DNA of 64,000 nt from CAWJNF01 sp963844235 (GCA_963844235.1 CAWJNF010000001.1:372001-436000); one strand, 5' to 3'. Positions 9,089 to 20,376 are shown, counted from the stretch's first letter. The notes: a model not told the origin generated them from the sequence alone. Translations and numbers: made by a program.

Positions 9089-9991
9089 CGGGTGTGTACC
9101 TCTTCCACGTACGGGGTTGGGTCATGCTCGAACCGCTCGCGACAGCCGGCGCAGCAGAAGTAGTAGCTGACACCAGCGTGCACCGTCGCCTCGGCCGTAT
9201 CGGCGACGGCGACCGACATGCCGCAGACGGGGTCAGTGAATTCCTGTAGGGGCCGGATATATCCGGCCCCTACGTCTGCCTGGACGCTGTGCCTCCAGGC
9301 GACGAGCTCGGCCAGGATCGCGACCGCGATCTCCTCCTGCGTGGACGGCCCCAGGTCGAGGCCTGCCGGGCTGCGGACGCGCGCGAGTGCAGGCTCGTCG
9401 ACGCCGTCGGCGCGAAGCGCGTCGAGCGTCGCGGCGCCGCGACGCTGGCTCGCCACGAGGCCGACGTAGAGGGCGGGCGTGGAGAGTGCAGCCTTCAGCG
9501 CCGCCTCGTCACCCGTTCCCATCGTCGCCACGACCACGGCGTCGGCCTGCGCGTCGACCTCGCGCGTCACACGCCAGCCGATGCGCGTGACGAGATCGGC
9601 GAGGGTGAGGGCGGCGGGCGCCTCGCCGACGATTGCGAGCAGCGGCTCCGGGAGCTGCGGCTCGACGAACACCTCGACGAGACCCTCCGATGCGCATGAG
9701 CCCTCGATGGCGACGAGCCTCGGCTTGCCGTCCGCGAGAGCATCGAGCGCCTCACGGATCACGGCCGGCTTCGAGCACGCGCCGCCGATCCAGCCCACCA
9801 CGGAGCCGTCGGGTCGTATGACGGCGTGGTTGCCCTCTCGCGCCGAGGCCGGGCGCTCGACCCGGACGACGGTCGCGAAGGCGTACGGCTTCCGCTCCGC
9901 CGCGAGGCGGCCCGCCTCGATCAGGACGTCCTGCGCCGTGCTGACGCCGGCGGCGAGCGGGTCGGGAGTGGCCGGTGGGGACGGGCTGGGC

Positions 9992-9999
<8 letters not shown>
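9085..9999 (-). CDS. XdhC-family protein fused to a C-terminal YHS domain
   Basis: About 300 residues. An XdhC N-terminal domain (FATVVRVERPASARE; GWIGGACSKPAV) is followed by a short XdhC_C-like part (YVGLVASQRRGAATLDAL). A linker then leads to a YHS metal-binding domain (DPVCGMSV ... YYFCCAGCRERFE) at the end. No ATG, GTG or TTG lies in frame between the end of coxL and the first conserved strand. A CTG at 9999, four bases after gaggtgggg and overlapping the coxL stop, is my best guess for the start. A missing base near the start is the alternative. The linker contains a copy of dispersed palindrome B, translated in frame. The probable role is molybdenum cofactor maturation of the form I enzyme. 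Confidence 0.8.
9246..9273. repeat. Dispersed palindromic element B, perfect copy inside a gene
   Basis: A perfect 28-base palindrome, with left arm gtaggggccggata and right arm tatccggcccctac. It lies within the xdhC-YHS gene, exactly in the linker between the two domains, and is read through in frame. Related sequences occur at 3689, 17296, and in inverse orientation at 56319. Confidence 0.75.
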
Positions 10000-12337
<2,338 letters not shown>

Positions 12338-12339
12338 GT

Positions 12340-12843
12340 TCAGCTCTCCCCCCTCATCGTCTCGCCTGCTTGCTGCACGGCCTTGACGATGTTCTGGTAG
12401 CCGGTGCAGCGGCAGATCTGCCCGGAGATCGCGAAGCGGATGTCCTCGTCGGTCGGGCTCGGGTTCTCGGCGAGAAGCGCCACCGACGTAAGCATCATCC
12501 CCGGCGTGCAGAAGCCGCACTGGAGGCCGTGCTGGGCGCTGAAGGCCTCCTGGATCGGATGCAAGGCGCCTCCTTGCAAGAGGCCCTCGACCGTGGTGAT
12601 CTCGCTGCCGTGGGCCTGGACCGCAAACAGCGTGCAGGACTTCAGCGGCACGCCGTCGACGAGAACGGTGCACGCCCCGCAGCTGGTCGTGTCGCAGCCG
12701 ATGTGCGTCCCTGTCAGTCCCAGCGTCTCCCGGATGAAGTGCACGAGGAGCAGCCGCGCCTCGACTACGTCGCCGCGCTGCTCGCCGTTGATCGTCACCT
12801 CCACCGTGTGGAGGCGCGGTTTCTCGATCGCGATATCGGTCAT
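12340..12843 (-). CDS. coxS: Aerobic CO dehydrogenase [2Fe-2S] small subunit
   Basis: 167 residues with both iron-sulfur sites intact: GCDTTSCGACTVLVDG plus the following KSC for the first cluster, then QCGFCTPGM and CRCTGYQN for the second. The start ATG 12843 is preceded by gaggagcg, and reading begins MTDIAIEKP. It lies between coxM (14 bases upstream) and coxL (3 bases downstream), the M-S-L order found in form I operons. Confidence 0.95.
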   Translation of the reverse strand: MTDIAIEKPRLHTVEVTINGEQRGDVVEARLLLVHFIRETLGLTGTHIGCDTTSCGACTVLVDGVPLKSCTLFAVQAHGSEITTVEGLLQGGALHPIQEAFSAQHGLQCGFCTPGMMLTSVALLAENPSPTDEDIRFAISGQICRCTGYQNIVKAVQQAGETMRGES

Positions 12844-12856
12844 CGTGGCACGCTCC

Positions 12857-13726
12857 TCAGGATGCCTGCGCCGCAGCCGCCGCGGCCCGAAGACCGCGCA
12901 CGGTGAAGATGCGCACGACGTTGCGTTTGTAGTCCACCGTCCCGCGGATGTCCGTCTGGGGACGTGCTGCCGAGGCAGCGCTCCGCGCCGCTTCGGCAAA
13001 CAGCTCCTCGGTCGGCTCCGCGCCTCGCAGGAGATCCTCGGCCTCACCTGCCCGGATGTTCGTCGGGCCTACGCCCGTGAGCGCGATGCCGGCCTCCGCG
13101 ATCGTTCCGTCGGAGAGCGAGAGCTGCACGGCCACGGCGGCCGTCGCGTAGTCGCCGACCTTGCGCTCGAGCTTGAGATACGTCCCGCTGGCTCGCGGGC
13201 CGGGGTCCGGGACGCGCACCTCGGTCACGATCTCGTTCGGGGCGAGCGTGGTGGTGAACGGCCCGTCGAGGAGCTCGTCGACCGAGATCGTCCGGCTGCC
13301 GCTCGAGCTCTGTACGACGACCGACGCGCGAGCAGCAAGCATCACGGCTCCCCAGTCGCCCTGGGGGTCGGCATGGGCGAGCGAGCCGCACACCGTGCCG
13401 CGGTTGCGCACGAGCGGGTCGGAGATCTGCGGCGCGGCGTCGCCGAGGGCGCGGTAGCGGTCGCGCAGGAGCTCCGACCGCTCGCAGGCCTTGTGGCGGA
13501 CGAGCGCACCGATCCGCAGCGCTCCGTCCTTCTCGGCAAGCCCGTCGAGATCGGGAATGCGATTCAGGTCGACGATCGCGTCAGGCGCCGCAAAGCGCAG
13601 CTTCATGAGCGGGACGAGACTCTGTCCTCCGGCCATGACCTTGGCGCGGTCACCCTGCTCGTCCAGGATCGAGAGTGCCTCGTCGAGCGTCCCCGGTGCG
13701 AAGTACTCGAAGCTGGCGGGATACAC
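12857..13726 (-). CDS. coxM: Aerobic CO dehydrogenase FAD medium subunit
   Basis: 289 residues. FAD-contacting motifs are AGGQS (32-36) and TVCGS (111-115). It is the first gene of a nine-gene minus-strand operon ending at 3772. A TTG (13729) and a GTG (13726) compete as start; ggagaggagag just upstream fits either, and GTG gives the common N-terminus VYPASFEY. It transfers electrons from the CoxS clusters to the membrane acceptor. The divergent coxD-coxE genes start 140 bases away. Confidence 0.94.
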   Translation of the reverse strand: MYPASFEYFAPGTLDEALSILDEQGDRAKVMAGGQSLVPLMKLRFAAPDAIVDLNRIPDLDGLAEKDGALRIGALVRHKACERSELLRDRYRALGDAAPQISDPLVRNRGTVCGSLAHADPQGDWGAVMLAARASVVVQSSSGSRTISVDELLDGPFTTTLAPNEIVTEVRVPDPGPRASGTYLKLERKVGDYATAAVAVQLSLSDGTIAEAGIALTGVGPTNIRAGEAEDLLRGAEPTEELFAEAARSAASAARPQTDIRGTVDYKRNVVRIFTVRGLRAAAAAAQAS

Positions 13727-13866
13727 CAACTCTCCTCTCCGGCGGGATACGCAAGCCCGCCCGAGGGCGAGCCCTGCGCCCCGCCTGCTCGGACTGAATG
13801 CGCAGCATATCGCCTCCGGCTAGTTCGTCACGGCGTACCGCGTCTGCTCGCGTAGGATGAGGCGCG
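13727..13866. promoter_or_regulatory. Divergent control region between coxMSL and coxDE
   Basis: The 140-base gap must hold promoters for both the CO-dehydrogenase operon and coxD-coxE. I see an imperfect inverted repeat gcgggatacgcaagcccgc (13742-13760), but no convincing -35/-10 pair. No CoxR-like or LuxR regulator gene is adjacent. Confidence 0.35.
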
Positions 13867-14733
13867 ATGGCCCTCTCCTCCGTTCCCGAGGTCGAGCAGG
13901 CGCTCCGCGCCGAGTCCTACCTACCCGACCACGGGCTCGCGACGGCGATCTACCTCGCCCTCGTCATGCAGCGTCCGCTGCTGCTCGAGGGCGAGCCCGG
14001 AGTCGGGAAGACCGAGGTGGCGAAGACGCTGGCACGGATCCTCGACGCGGAGCTGATCCGGCTCCAGTGCTACGAGGGCATCGACGCGTCGCAGGCGCTC
14101 TACGAGTGGGACTACTCGCGCCAGCTGCTCTATGCGCGTGCTCTTCAGGCCGGCGAGCTCGACGTGCACGCGCGCGTGCAGGAGCTCTACGGGCCGGAGT
14201 TCCTGCTCGAGCGACCGCTGCTCAAGGCGATCCGGTCGGGCGAGAAGGCCGTCCTGCTGATCGACGAGCTCGACCGGGCTGACGACGAGTTCGAAGCCTT
14301 CCTGCTCGAGGTGCTGTCGGACTTCTCGGTCACGGTGCCCGAGCTCGGCACGATCGGGGCGACGGCCACGCCGGCCGTCGTCATCACCTCGAACCGTACG
14401 CGGGAGCTGCACGACGCGCTCAAGCGCCGCTGTCTCTACCACTGGATCGACTTCCCGGACCTCGAACGGGAGGTGGAGATCATCACCCTTCGCGTCCCCG
14501 ATGTCTCCGAGCAGCTTGCCCGCTCAGTCGCTACGACGGTGATGGCCCTTCGCGGCCTCGACCTGATCAAGCCGCCGGGCGCCGCGGAGGCGATCGACTG
14601 GGCCCAGGCTCTCACGATCCTCGGCGCCGACACGGCCAACGGCAACGCCGGCAAGGACACGCTCGGCTGGGCGCTCAAGAATCACGACGACCTGCGCCGG
14701 GTCGAGAAGGTCCTCCCAGACTTAGTGCAATGA
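13867..14733 (+). CDS. coxD: MoxR-type AAA+ ATPase, CoxD
   Basis: 288 residues. Walker A is GEPGVGKT (42-49) and Walker B VLLIDELDRAD (from 129), with sensor 1 VITSNRTRELHDALKRR and arginine finger. CoxD assists formation of the CuSMo active site of form I CO dehydrogenase and works with a VWA partner, here the next gene. The two overlap by 4 bases (ATGA at 14730-14733). Its presence next to a coxL with the AYRCSFR loop supports a complete maturation system. Confidence 0.93.
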   Translation: MALSSVPEVEQALRAESYLPDHGLATAIYLALVMQRPLLLEGEPGVGKTEVAKTLARILDAELIRLQCYEGIDASQALYEWDYSRQLLYARALQAGELDVHARVQELYGPEFLLERPLLKAIRSGEKAVLLIDELDRADDEFEAFLLEVLSDFSVTVPELGTIGATATPAVVITSNRTRELHDALKRRCLYHWIDFPDLEREVEIITLRVPDVSEQLARSVATTVMALRGLDLIKPPGAAEAIDWAQALTILGADTANGNAGKDTLGWALKNHDDLRRVEKVLPDLVQ

Positions 14734-15821
14734 GCGCTGCGCCTCCGGCGGCGGGCGAGGAGCGCCTCGTCGCCTTCGGCCGGGCGCTTCGCGACGAGGG
14801 GCTCGCCGTCGGGACGGGCCGCATCAGCGACTTCTGCCGGGCTGCCTCGCTACTCGCGCCCGAGGACCTCTACTGGGCGGGTCGCGGCACGCTCGTCGCC
14901 CGCCGCGACGACATCCCGGTCTACGACCAGGTGTTCCGTACGTTCTTCGGCGACGTGCGCGATCTGCCGAGCGAGCCGGAGCCGCCGTCGAAGCTGCAGG
15001 CGGGTCAGGACCAGGGCGAGGAGGGGAAGGGCGACGGCGAGCAGGACGTCGACCCGGAGCTGCTGCTCGCGAGCGCTGTCGAGGTGCTGAAGGAGAAGAG
15101 CTTCGCCCGGTGCACTCACGACGAGCTCCTGCAGCTCGCGAAGCTGATGCAGCGCATCCAGCTCGCTGTGCCGACCCGGAAGTCACGCCGGCGCGAGCGC
15201 GCTCGGGGCGGCATGCCGGATCTGCGACGGACGATCCGCCGCTCGTTCCGCACCGGCGGAGAGCCGCTCGAGCGCTTCTACCGGGAACGGCGCCGGCGCC
15301 GGCGTCGCATGGTCCTCTTCCTCGACGTCTCCGGCTCGATGGCTTCCTACTCGCGAGCGCTGCTCGTCTTCGCCTACGCGGTGCTCCGAGCCGACGCACG
15401 CTGGGAGGCGTTTGCGTTCGGAACGCGCCTCACGCGCCTGACGCGGGCGCTCGGGCCGCGAGATCCCGACGATGCGCTGCGTCAGGCCGCGACCGAGGTC
15501 TTCGACTGGGACGGCGGCACGAGGATCGGCGAATCGCTCAAGCGCTTCCTCGAGACACAGCCCGAGATCGCCCGCGGCGCCGTCGTCCTCATCTGCTCCG
15601 ACGGTCTCGAGGTCGGTGACCCCTCGGTGCTCGCGGCGCAGATGGCGCGGCTCTCCAGGCTCGCGTATCGGGTCATCTGGCTCAACCCGCTCAAGGAGGA
15701 CCCCGCCTACGAGCCGCTCGCCCGCGGGATGGCTGCCTGCCTGCCCTACATCGACCTCTTCGTGAGCGGCCACAACCTCGCGAGCCTCGAGACGCTCGGC
15801 GAGGACATCGAGCGGCTCTAG
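14730..15821 (+). CDS. coxE: VWA-domain protein, CoxE
   Basis: 363 residues. The N-terminal half is the CoxE-type alpha-helical region with an acidic Gly-rich stretch around 92-108. A strongly basic Arg-rich segment (about 151-193) precedes a VWA domain whose MIDAS motif DVSGSM is at 199-204 and whose Thr is in DGGTRIGESL. It partners CoxD in maturation of the copper-containing active site. The overlap with coxD implies co-translation. Confidence 0.93.
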   Translation: MSAAPPAAGEERLVAFGRALRDEGLAVGTGRISDFCRAASLLAPEDLYWAGRGTLVARRDDIPVYDQVFRTFFGDVRDLPSEPEPPSKLQAGQDQGEEGKGDGEQDVDPELLLASAVEVLKEKSFARCTHDELLQLAKLMQRIQLAVPTRKSRRRERARGGMPDLRRTIRRSFRTGGEPLERFYRERRRRRRRMVLFLDVSGSMASYSRALLVFAYAVLRADARWEAFAFGTRLTRLTRALGPRDPDDALRQAATEVFDWDGGTRIGESLKRFLETQPEIARGAVVLICSDGLEVGDPSVLAAQMARLSRLAYRVIWLNPLKEDPAYEPLARGMAACLPYIDLFVSGHNLASLETLGEDIERL

Positions 15822-15872
15822 CGAGCCGTCATCCTGCCCCGGCCGGTCCGCCCTGCGGCTATCGTCCTCCGC

Positions 15873-17270
15873 ATGCGGAGCCTGTGGCTGCAGGAGGCGC
15901 TCGGCGGGGCTGACGAGGACGCGCCGCGCCTCGAGGGCGACGAGAAGGCCGACGTGTGCATCGTGGGCGGCGGCTACACGGGCCTGTGGACCGCGATCCG
16001 GCTCAAGGAGCACGACCCGGCGCTCGACGTCGTGCTCGTCGAGGGCGACGTCTGCGGCGGCGGTCCGAGCGGCCGCAACGGCGGCTTCGTGCTTTCCTGG
16101 TGGGCGAAGTTCGCGAAGCTCGAGCACATCGTCGGAGCCGACGAGGCGCTCCGGCTCTGCCGCGCCTCGGCAGGAGCCGTCGAGGCGATCGGCGGCTTCT
16201 GCACCGCGAACGGCATCGACGCGCACTTTCGCCACGACGGCTGGCTGTGGGCCGCCACGAGCGCTGCGCAGATCGGCGCCTGGGAGGAGACCGTCGCCGC
16301 CATCGAGCGCCACGGCGAGCAGGTCTTCGAACGGCTCGAGCCGGAGGAGGTCGCGCGGCGCGCTGGGTCTCCGACCCACCTCGCGGGAGTGCTCGAGCAA
16401 TCCGGGGCCACCGTCCAGCCCGCGTTGCTCGCGCGCGGGCTCCGGCGCGTCGCGCAGGAACGCGGCGTACGGATCTTCGAGCGCTCGCCCATGACCCGGC
16501 TGGAGCGCTCGCGACCACCCAGGGTCCACACGCCCGGCGGCATCGTCACCACCGAGCGGGTGGTGCTCGCGATGAACGCGTGGCTGGCCCAGATCGGCGA
16601 GCTCTCCCGGTCGATCTTCGTGCTCGCGAGCGACATGGTCGCCACCGAACGGGTGCCCGAGCGACTCGCCGAGATCGGTCTCAGCGACGGCGTCGCGATC
16701 TCCGACTCGCGCCTGCTCGTCAACTACTACCGCACCACGCTCGACGGCCGGATCGCGTTCGGCCAGGGTGGGGGCCTGATCGCCAGGGGCGGTCAGATCG
16801 GCCGGGATTTCCACGGCGCCGCGCCACCGTCGCGCGCCGGGGAGGTGGCGAGGAGCTTTCGCGAGCTCTACCCGACGCTGGCCGACGTTCCGACACCGGT
16901 TTCGTGGACCGGGCCGATCGACCGCTCTCACGACGGGTTGCCGCTCTTCGGGCGACTGGGCGGACGGCCTGACATCGTCTTCGGCGCCGGCTACTCGGGC
17001 AACGGCGTCGGGCCCTGCTTCCTCGGCGGCAGGATGCTCTCCTCGCTTGCTCTCGGGCTCGACGACGAATGGGCCCATTCCGCTCTGCTGCTTACGCCGC
17101 GCGGCGGCTTCCCGCCGGAGCCGATCCGCTATATCGGCGCGCACGTCGTCCGGGCGGCAGTCGCCCGGAAGGAACGAGGCGAGGACGCCGGCAAGGTCGC
17201 CGGGCCGCTGACGTCGTTCGTCGCCGGGCTCGCGCCCGCCGGGCTCGTCCCGGTGAAGAAGAAGACCTAG
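15873..17270 (+). CDS. FAD-dependent amine/amino-acid oxidoreductase (DAO family)
   Basis: 465 residues. The Rossmann motif VGGGYTG with a Glu at the end of strand 2 (VLVEGD) lies near residues 31-60. SGRNGGF is the DAO-family flavin loop. The C-terminal FGAGYSGNGVGPCFLGGRML is the second FAD-binding motif. The pattern resembles gamma-glutamylputrescine oxidase or glycine/sarcosine oxidase-type proteins, and the substrate is not readable. It starts 51 bases after coxE, so it may be cotranscribed, but a functional link to CO oxidation is not evident. Confidence 0.85.
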   Translation: MRSLWLQEALGGADEDAPRLEGDEKADVCIVGGGYTGLWTAIRLKEHDPALDVVLVEGDVCGGGPSGRNGGFVLSWWAKFAKLEHIVGADEALRLCRASAGAVEAIGGFCTANGIDAHFRHDGWLWAATSAAQIGAWEETVAAIERHGEQVFERLEPEEVARRAGSPTHLAGVLEQSGATVQPALLARGLRRVAQERGVRIFERSPMTRLERSRPPRVHTPGGIVTTERVVLAMNAWLAQIGELSRSIFVLASDMVATERVPERLAEIGLSDGVAISDSRLLVNYYRTTLDGRIAFGQGGGLIARGGQIGRDFHGAAPPSRAGEVARSFRELYPTLADVPTPVSWTGPIDRSHDGLPLFGRLGGRPDIVFGAGYSGNGVGPCFLGGRMLSSLALGLDDEWAHSALLLTPRGGFPPEPIRYIGAHVVRAAVARKERGEDAGKVAGPLTSFVAGLAPAGLVPVKKKT

Positions 17271-17295
17271 TGACGCCGGCGCCGGCCGGGAGGAC

Positions 17296-17320
17296 GTAGG
17301 GGCCGGATCTCATCCGGCTC
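17296..17320 (+). repeat. Dispersed palindromic element B
   Basis: gtaggggccggatctcatccgg lies in the 60-base gap before the NfeD-like gene. The 19 bases taggggccggatctcatcc are identical to the reverse complement of 56319-56337. Confidence 0.65.
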
Positions 17321-17330
17321 GTCGTCTGCG

Positions 17331-17654
17331 ATGCTCTTCATTCTCGCCGTCGTCGCGAAGATGCTCTGGGTCGAGGGCACCTGGGGTTGGGTGCTGATCG
17401 GCGTCGCCGCCGTCATAGAGATCGGCGAGAGCTACGCCTGGTTGGCCTGGAACCGCCGCAGGAAGGCCAAGGTCGGCGTCGAGACACTCGTCGGCACGAT
17501 CGCGGTCGTGCTGACGCCGTGCCGGCCGGAGGGCCAGGTGCGGCTACAAGGCGAGATCTGGACAGCGCGCTGTGAGGAAGGCGCCGCGCCCGACGACAAG
17601 GTCGTCGTCGAGCGCGTGGACGGCCTGACCGTGACGGTCCGGCGCACGCCGTAG
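17331..17654 (+). CDS. NfeD-like small membrane protein
   Basis: 107 residues with two N-terminal hydrophobic segments (about 2-13 and 17-38, rich in Val/Ile/Trp). These are followed by a cytoplasmic OB-fold-like NfeD C-terminal domain with GVETLVGTIAVVLTP and the closing beta strands (VVVERVDGLTVTVRR). NfeD proteins associate with stomatin-like membrane proteins; no stomatin gene is adjacent here. It ends 10 bases before thyX, so the two are probably co-transcribed. Confidence 0.8.
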   Translation: MLFILAVVAKMLWVEGTWGWVLIGVAAVIEIGESYAWLAWNRRRKAKVGVETLVGTIAVVLTPCRPEGQVRLQGEIWTARCEEGAAPDDKVVVERVDGLTVTVRRTP

Positions 17655-17664
17655 ACTCGCCGTG

Positions 17665-18363
17665 ATGACGGTGGCCGATCTCGAGCGCAACGTTCGCAAG
17701 GTTCTCGACAAGGGCTCGCTCGCGCTGGACGGTGCCCTCGCCTCGGATCTCGCCGTCGTCAACGGCGCCCGTGTCTCGTTCAACGACGAGACCCAGGAGA
17801 TGACGGAGCGGGACGAGGGGTTGATCCGCTTCCTCATGCGCGAGAGGCACGGCAGCCCGTTCGAGCACGGCTACTTCCGCTTCCTCGTCAAGGCGCCGAT
17901 CTTCGTCGTTCGTGAGCACCACCGTCATAGAGCGGGGCACAGCTACAACGAGTGGTCAGGCCGCTATTCGAAGCTCGAGGCCGAGTTCTACGTTCCTGAG
18001 TTCGTCCGCACGCAGGTCGGGAAGCCCGGCGCCTACACGTTCGAGGCCGTCGACGACGCGACGCGGGAGACGGCGCGCGCCGAGATCGAGCGCGCGGCGA
18101 ACGAGGCGTTCGCGGCCTACGAGCGCCTGCTCGAGCAGGGCGTCGCGAAGGAGGTCGCGCGCTCGGTCCTGCCGCTGGCGACCTACACGAAGTACTACTG
18201 GAGCTGCAACCCGCGCAGCCTGATGCATTTCTGCGGGTTGCGAAACCACGAGGCCGCCCAGTACGAGATCCGCCAGTACGCGGCGGCCGCCGAGGAGTTT
18301 CTCGCCGATCTGATGCCCGTCACGCACGCGGCGTTCCTCGAGAACGACCGCTGCGCGCCGTAG
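17665..18363 (+). CDS. thyX: Flavin-dependent thymidylate synthase ThyX
   Basis: 232 residues. It makes dTMP from dUMP using methylene-tetrahydrofolate and FAD. The ThyX signature is present as RHRAGHSYNEWSGRY (RHR and the following Ser and Arg bind dUMP and FAD). The region has one residue more between RHR and SxNE than the shortest motif form. The C-terminal WSCNPRSLMHFCGLR helix is also typical. Start could be ATG 17665 or the adjoining GTG 17662. The folE2 gene for folate synthesis lies 4 kb away. Confidence 0.95.
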   Translation: MTVADLERNVRKVLDKGSLALDGALASDLAVVNGARVSFNDETQEMTERDEGLIRFLMRERHGSPFEHGYFRFLVKAPIFVVREHHRHRAGHSYNEWSGRYSKLEAEFYVPEFVRTQVGKPGAYTFEAVDDATRETARAEIERAANEAFAAYERLLEQGVAKEVARSVLPLATYTKYYWSCNPRSLMHFCGLRNHEAAQYEIRQYAAAAEEFLADLMPVTHAAFLENDRCAP

Positions 18364-18385
18364 GCGTCCGCGGGGAGCTGCGCGT

Positions 18386-19000
18386 TCAGGCGGTCTCCGC
18401 GACCGGCCCGTCGAGCAGCCAGCCGGACGGTGCCTGGCCCGGGAGCACGGCGACGACGACCCAGCGGTCGTAGTCCTCGAAGGCATAGGGCGCGTTCAGC
18501 CAGACGTTCTCGGCGCGTCCGTGGTCATCGACGACGAAACGGCCGCAGGAATCTGCGAGCTCGCCCGACTTCGTCATCCAGACCTCGTAGAAGCCGCCGG
18601 TGGGTAGCGGCGGCAGGCCTGTCACGTCGGCCGCCATCCGCCAGTTGCCGGCATCGTCGATCGGCCTGATGTCGATGACCATCTGGGCATCGGGAGGCGC
18701 CTGCGCAGTGGCGTCGAGGGTGATGCGCTCCGCCAGCTGCCTGTCCTCGGCGTCGCCTCCCAACCAGAGCCCGATGCCGAAGGTGGCAGCCGCGAGCGCG
18801 GCGGCGGCGGCGAGGCCGGCGACGAGCCGGCCCCGTGAGCTGCCGGGCCTGCCGGGTATGGCGCGCACGGCCTCGGTCAGGGATGCGGGCACCTCCGGTG
18901 CAGGGGGTGTCGAGCGAAGCAGCGCGTCAACGCCGCGGAGACGGTCGAGCTCCGGCTGAGGGAGGTCGTCGCCGACCAGGTCGCGCAGCTCCTCTTTCAC
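18386..19000 (-). CDS. RskA-type anti-sigma factor
   Basis: 204 residues. A short cytoplasmic N-terminal part (1-56) contains no ZAS zinc motif. One transmembrane segment spans about 58-82 (LVAGLAAAAALAAATFGIGLWLG is mostly nonpolar). A periplasmic anti-sigma-K (RskA) C-terminal domain follows, with GGFYEVWMTKSGE and RWVVVAVLPGQAPSG. It should hold the adjacent ECF sigma factor inactive at the membrane until released. Its start overlaps the sigma gene stop by 4 bases. Confidence 0.88.
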   Translation of the reverse strand: MKEELRDLVGDDLPQPELDRLRGVDALLRSTPPAPEVPASLTEAVRAIPGRPGSSRGRLVAGLAAAAALAAATFGIGLWLGGDAEDRQLAERITLDATAQAPPDAQMVIDIRPIDDAGNWRMAADVTGLPPLPTGGFYEVWMTKSGELADSCGRFVVDDHGRAENVWLNAPYAFEDYDRWVVVAVLPGQAPSGWLLDGPVAETA

Positions 19001-19593
19001 CCGCGTGTCTCCTCGAGGACGTTTGCCAGCCGCGAGAGCCCGGCGCGCGTCCTCGTCTTCACGGTGCCGAGCGGCACATCCAGGTAGCTCGCCACCTCGC
19101 TCTGGGAGAGCTCGCTCCAGTAGGCAAGCTCGAGTACCTGGCGCTCCCGCTCCGGCAGGCGCTCGAGCGCCGCCCGCACGCGGAAGGCGAGCCAGTCCTG
19201 CTCGGCGATCTCCGTCGGTCCCGCTTCGGCCGAGGCTTCGTCCGCGACCTCGGCCACGGCCGGCTCTACACGCTGACGGGCGCGGTCGATGATCGCGTGC
19301 CGTGCGACCGCATAGAGCCAGGCTGCTCCGGTACCCCGCTCGGGGGTGAAGCTCTTGGCGGAGCGCCAGATCGCGGCGAAGGTCTCCTGCGCCGCGTCCT
19401 CGGCCCGTCCGTAGTCCCCAAGGCGGCGGAGCGCCAGCCCGAGGACGGGCCGTGCGAAGCGGCGGTAGAGCTCATCGAAGGCGGCGCGATCTCCCCGGCC
19501 GACTCGGACGATCAGATCGGCGTCGCTCGTACGCGGCTCGAGGCCGAACGGTGCGCTGCGGACGCCCTCCATCAATGCCGACACCACCGCCAT
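18997..19593 (-). CDS. ECF sigma factor (SigK/SigL-like)
   Basis: 198 residues. Region 2 (about 22-90, with DELYRRFARPVLGLALRRLGD and DAAQETF) and region 4 (about 140-190, LPERERQVLELAYWSELSQSEVA and VPLGTVKTRTRAGL) are complete. It is paired in an overlapping operon with an RskA-type anti-sigma factor, the mycobacterial SigK-RskA arrangement. The divergent superoxide dismutase gene starts 135 bases away and is a plausible but unproven target. Confidence 0.92.
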   Translation of the reverse strand: MAVVSALMEGVRSAPFGLEPRTSDADLIVRVGRGDRAAFDELYRRFARPVLGLALRRLGDYGRAEDAAQETFAAIWRSAKSFTPERGTGAAWLYAVARHAIIDRARQRVEPAVAEVADEASAEAGPTEIAEQDWLAFRVRAALERLPERERQVLELAYWSELSQSEVASYLDVPLGTVKTRTRAGLSRLANVLEETRG

Positions 19594-19653
19594 CCCATGA
19601 CTCTACGAACGACGCCGGAGGGCGGATTTTGTTGGCGGCGGCGGCGGGTCCCC

Positions 19654-19678
19654 CCGCCAGCGTCCTGAGCGCTGGCGG
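19654..19678. other. Hairpin in the sigma factor - superoxide dismutase gap
   Basis: A perfect 9-base stem, ccgccagcg / cgctggcgg, with a 7-base loop. It lies 50 bases before sodA and 61 before the divergent sigma gene. It cannot terminate either gene, because both start nearby and run outward. It may be an operator or mRNA leader element. Confidence 0.4.
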
Positions 19679-19727
19679 CTAGGGGCAAGATACGATCACC
19701 GCCGCGACCACGAGCAAAGGGAGGGGC

Positions 19728-20348
19728 ATGGCCACCCTGGTCTACAACTTCGAGGAGATCGCGCCGCGCGAGCTTCGTCCGGAACTGCTCGAGCTCGACG
19801 GGATCTCGCGGGCGTCCGTCGAGGCGCACTACAAGCTCTACCAGGGCTACGTCAACAAGCGGAACGAGATCCTGGCGAAGCTGGCCGAGGTCGATACAAG
19901 TGCGGCCAACCAGGTCTACTCCGAGCTCCGGGCGCTGAAGGTCGACCTGACGTTCGCGATCGGCGGCGTGAAGAACCACGAGATCTACTTCGCCCATCTC
20001 GGCGGGCCCGGCGGGGACCCCTACGGCGCAGCGCGGGACGTGATCGAGCGAGACTTCGGCTCGCTCCAGGCCTGGCGCTCGGATCTCAAAGCCACGGGCA
20101 TGGCGGGTCGCGGCTGGGCCTGGACGGCCTACGACTGGGACGAGCAGCGGCTCTTCAACTACGTCGGCGACGCCCAGAACACGTTCCCGATCTGGAACGC
20201 GACGCCGCTCGTCGCGCTCGACGTCTACGAGCACGCCTACTTCCTCGACTACCAGACGGACCGCGGCGCGTACATCGACGCGTTCCTCGCCAACCTCGAC
20301 TGGGCTGTCGTCAACGACTGGATCGCGGGGTACGGGCTTCCCACCTGA
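19728..20348 (+). CDS. Fe/Mn superoxide dismutase
   Basis: 206 residues, disproportionates superoxide. Metal ligands are in place: His34 (AHYKLYQGYV), His84 (VKNHEIYFAHLGG), Asp165 and His169 (LDVYEHAYFLDY). The usual second His after the first ligand is absent (HYKLY). Whether iron, manganese or a cambialistic site is used cannot be decided from sequence. A good ribosome-binding site (aaagggaggg) precedes ATG. No signal peptide, so cytosolic. Confidence 0.93.
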   Translation: MATLVYNFEEIAPRELRPELLELDGISRASVEAHYKLYQGYVNKRNEILAKLAEVDTSAANQVYSELRALKVDLTFAIGGVKNHEIYFAHLGGPGGDPYGAARDVIERDFGSLQAWRSDLKATGMAGRGWAWTAYDWDEQRLFNYVGDAQNTFPIWNATPLVALDVYEHAYFLDYQTDRGAYIDAFLANLDWAVVNDWIAGYGLPT

Positions 20349-20376
20349 CTCGTGAGGCTCCGATCTGGGAGGAAGC

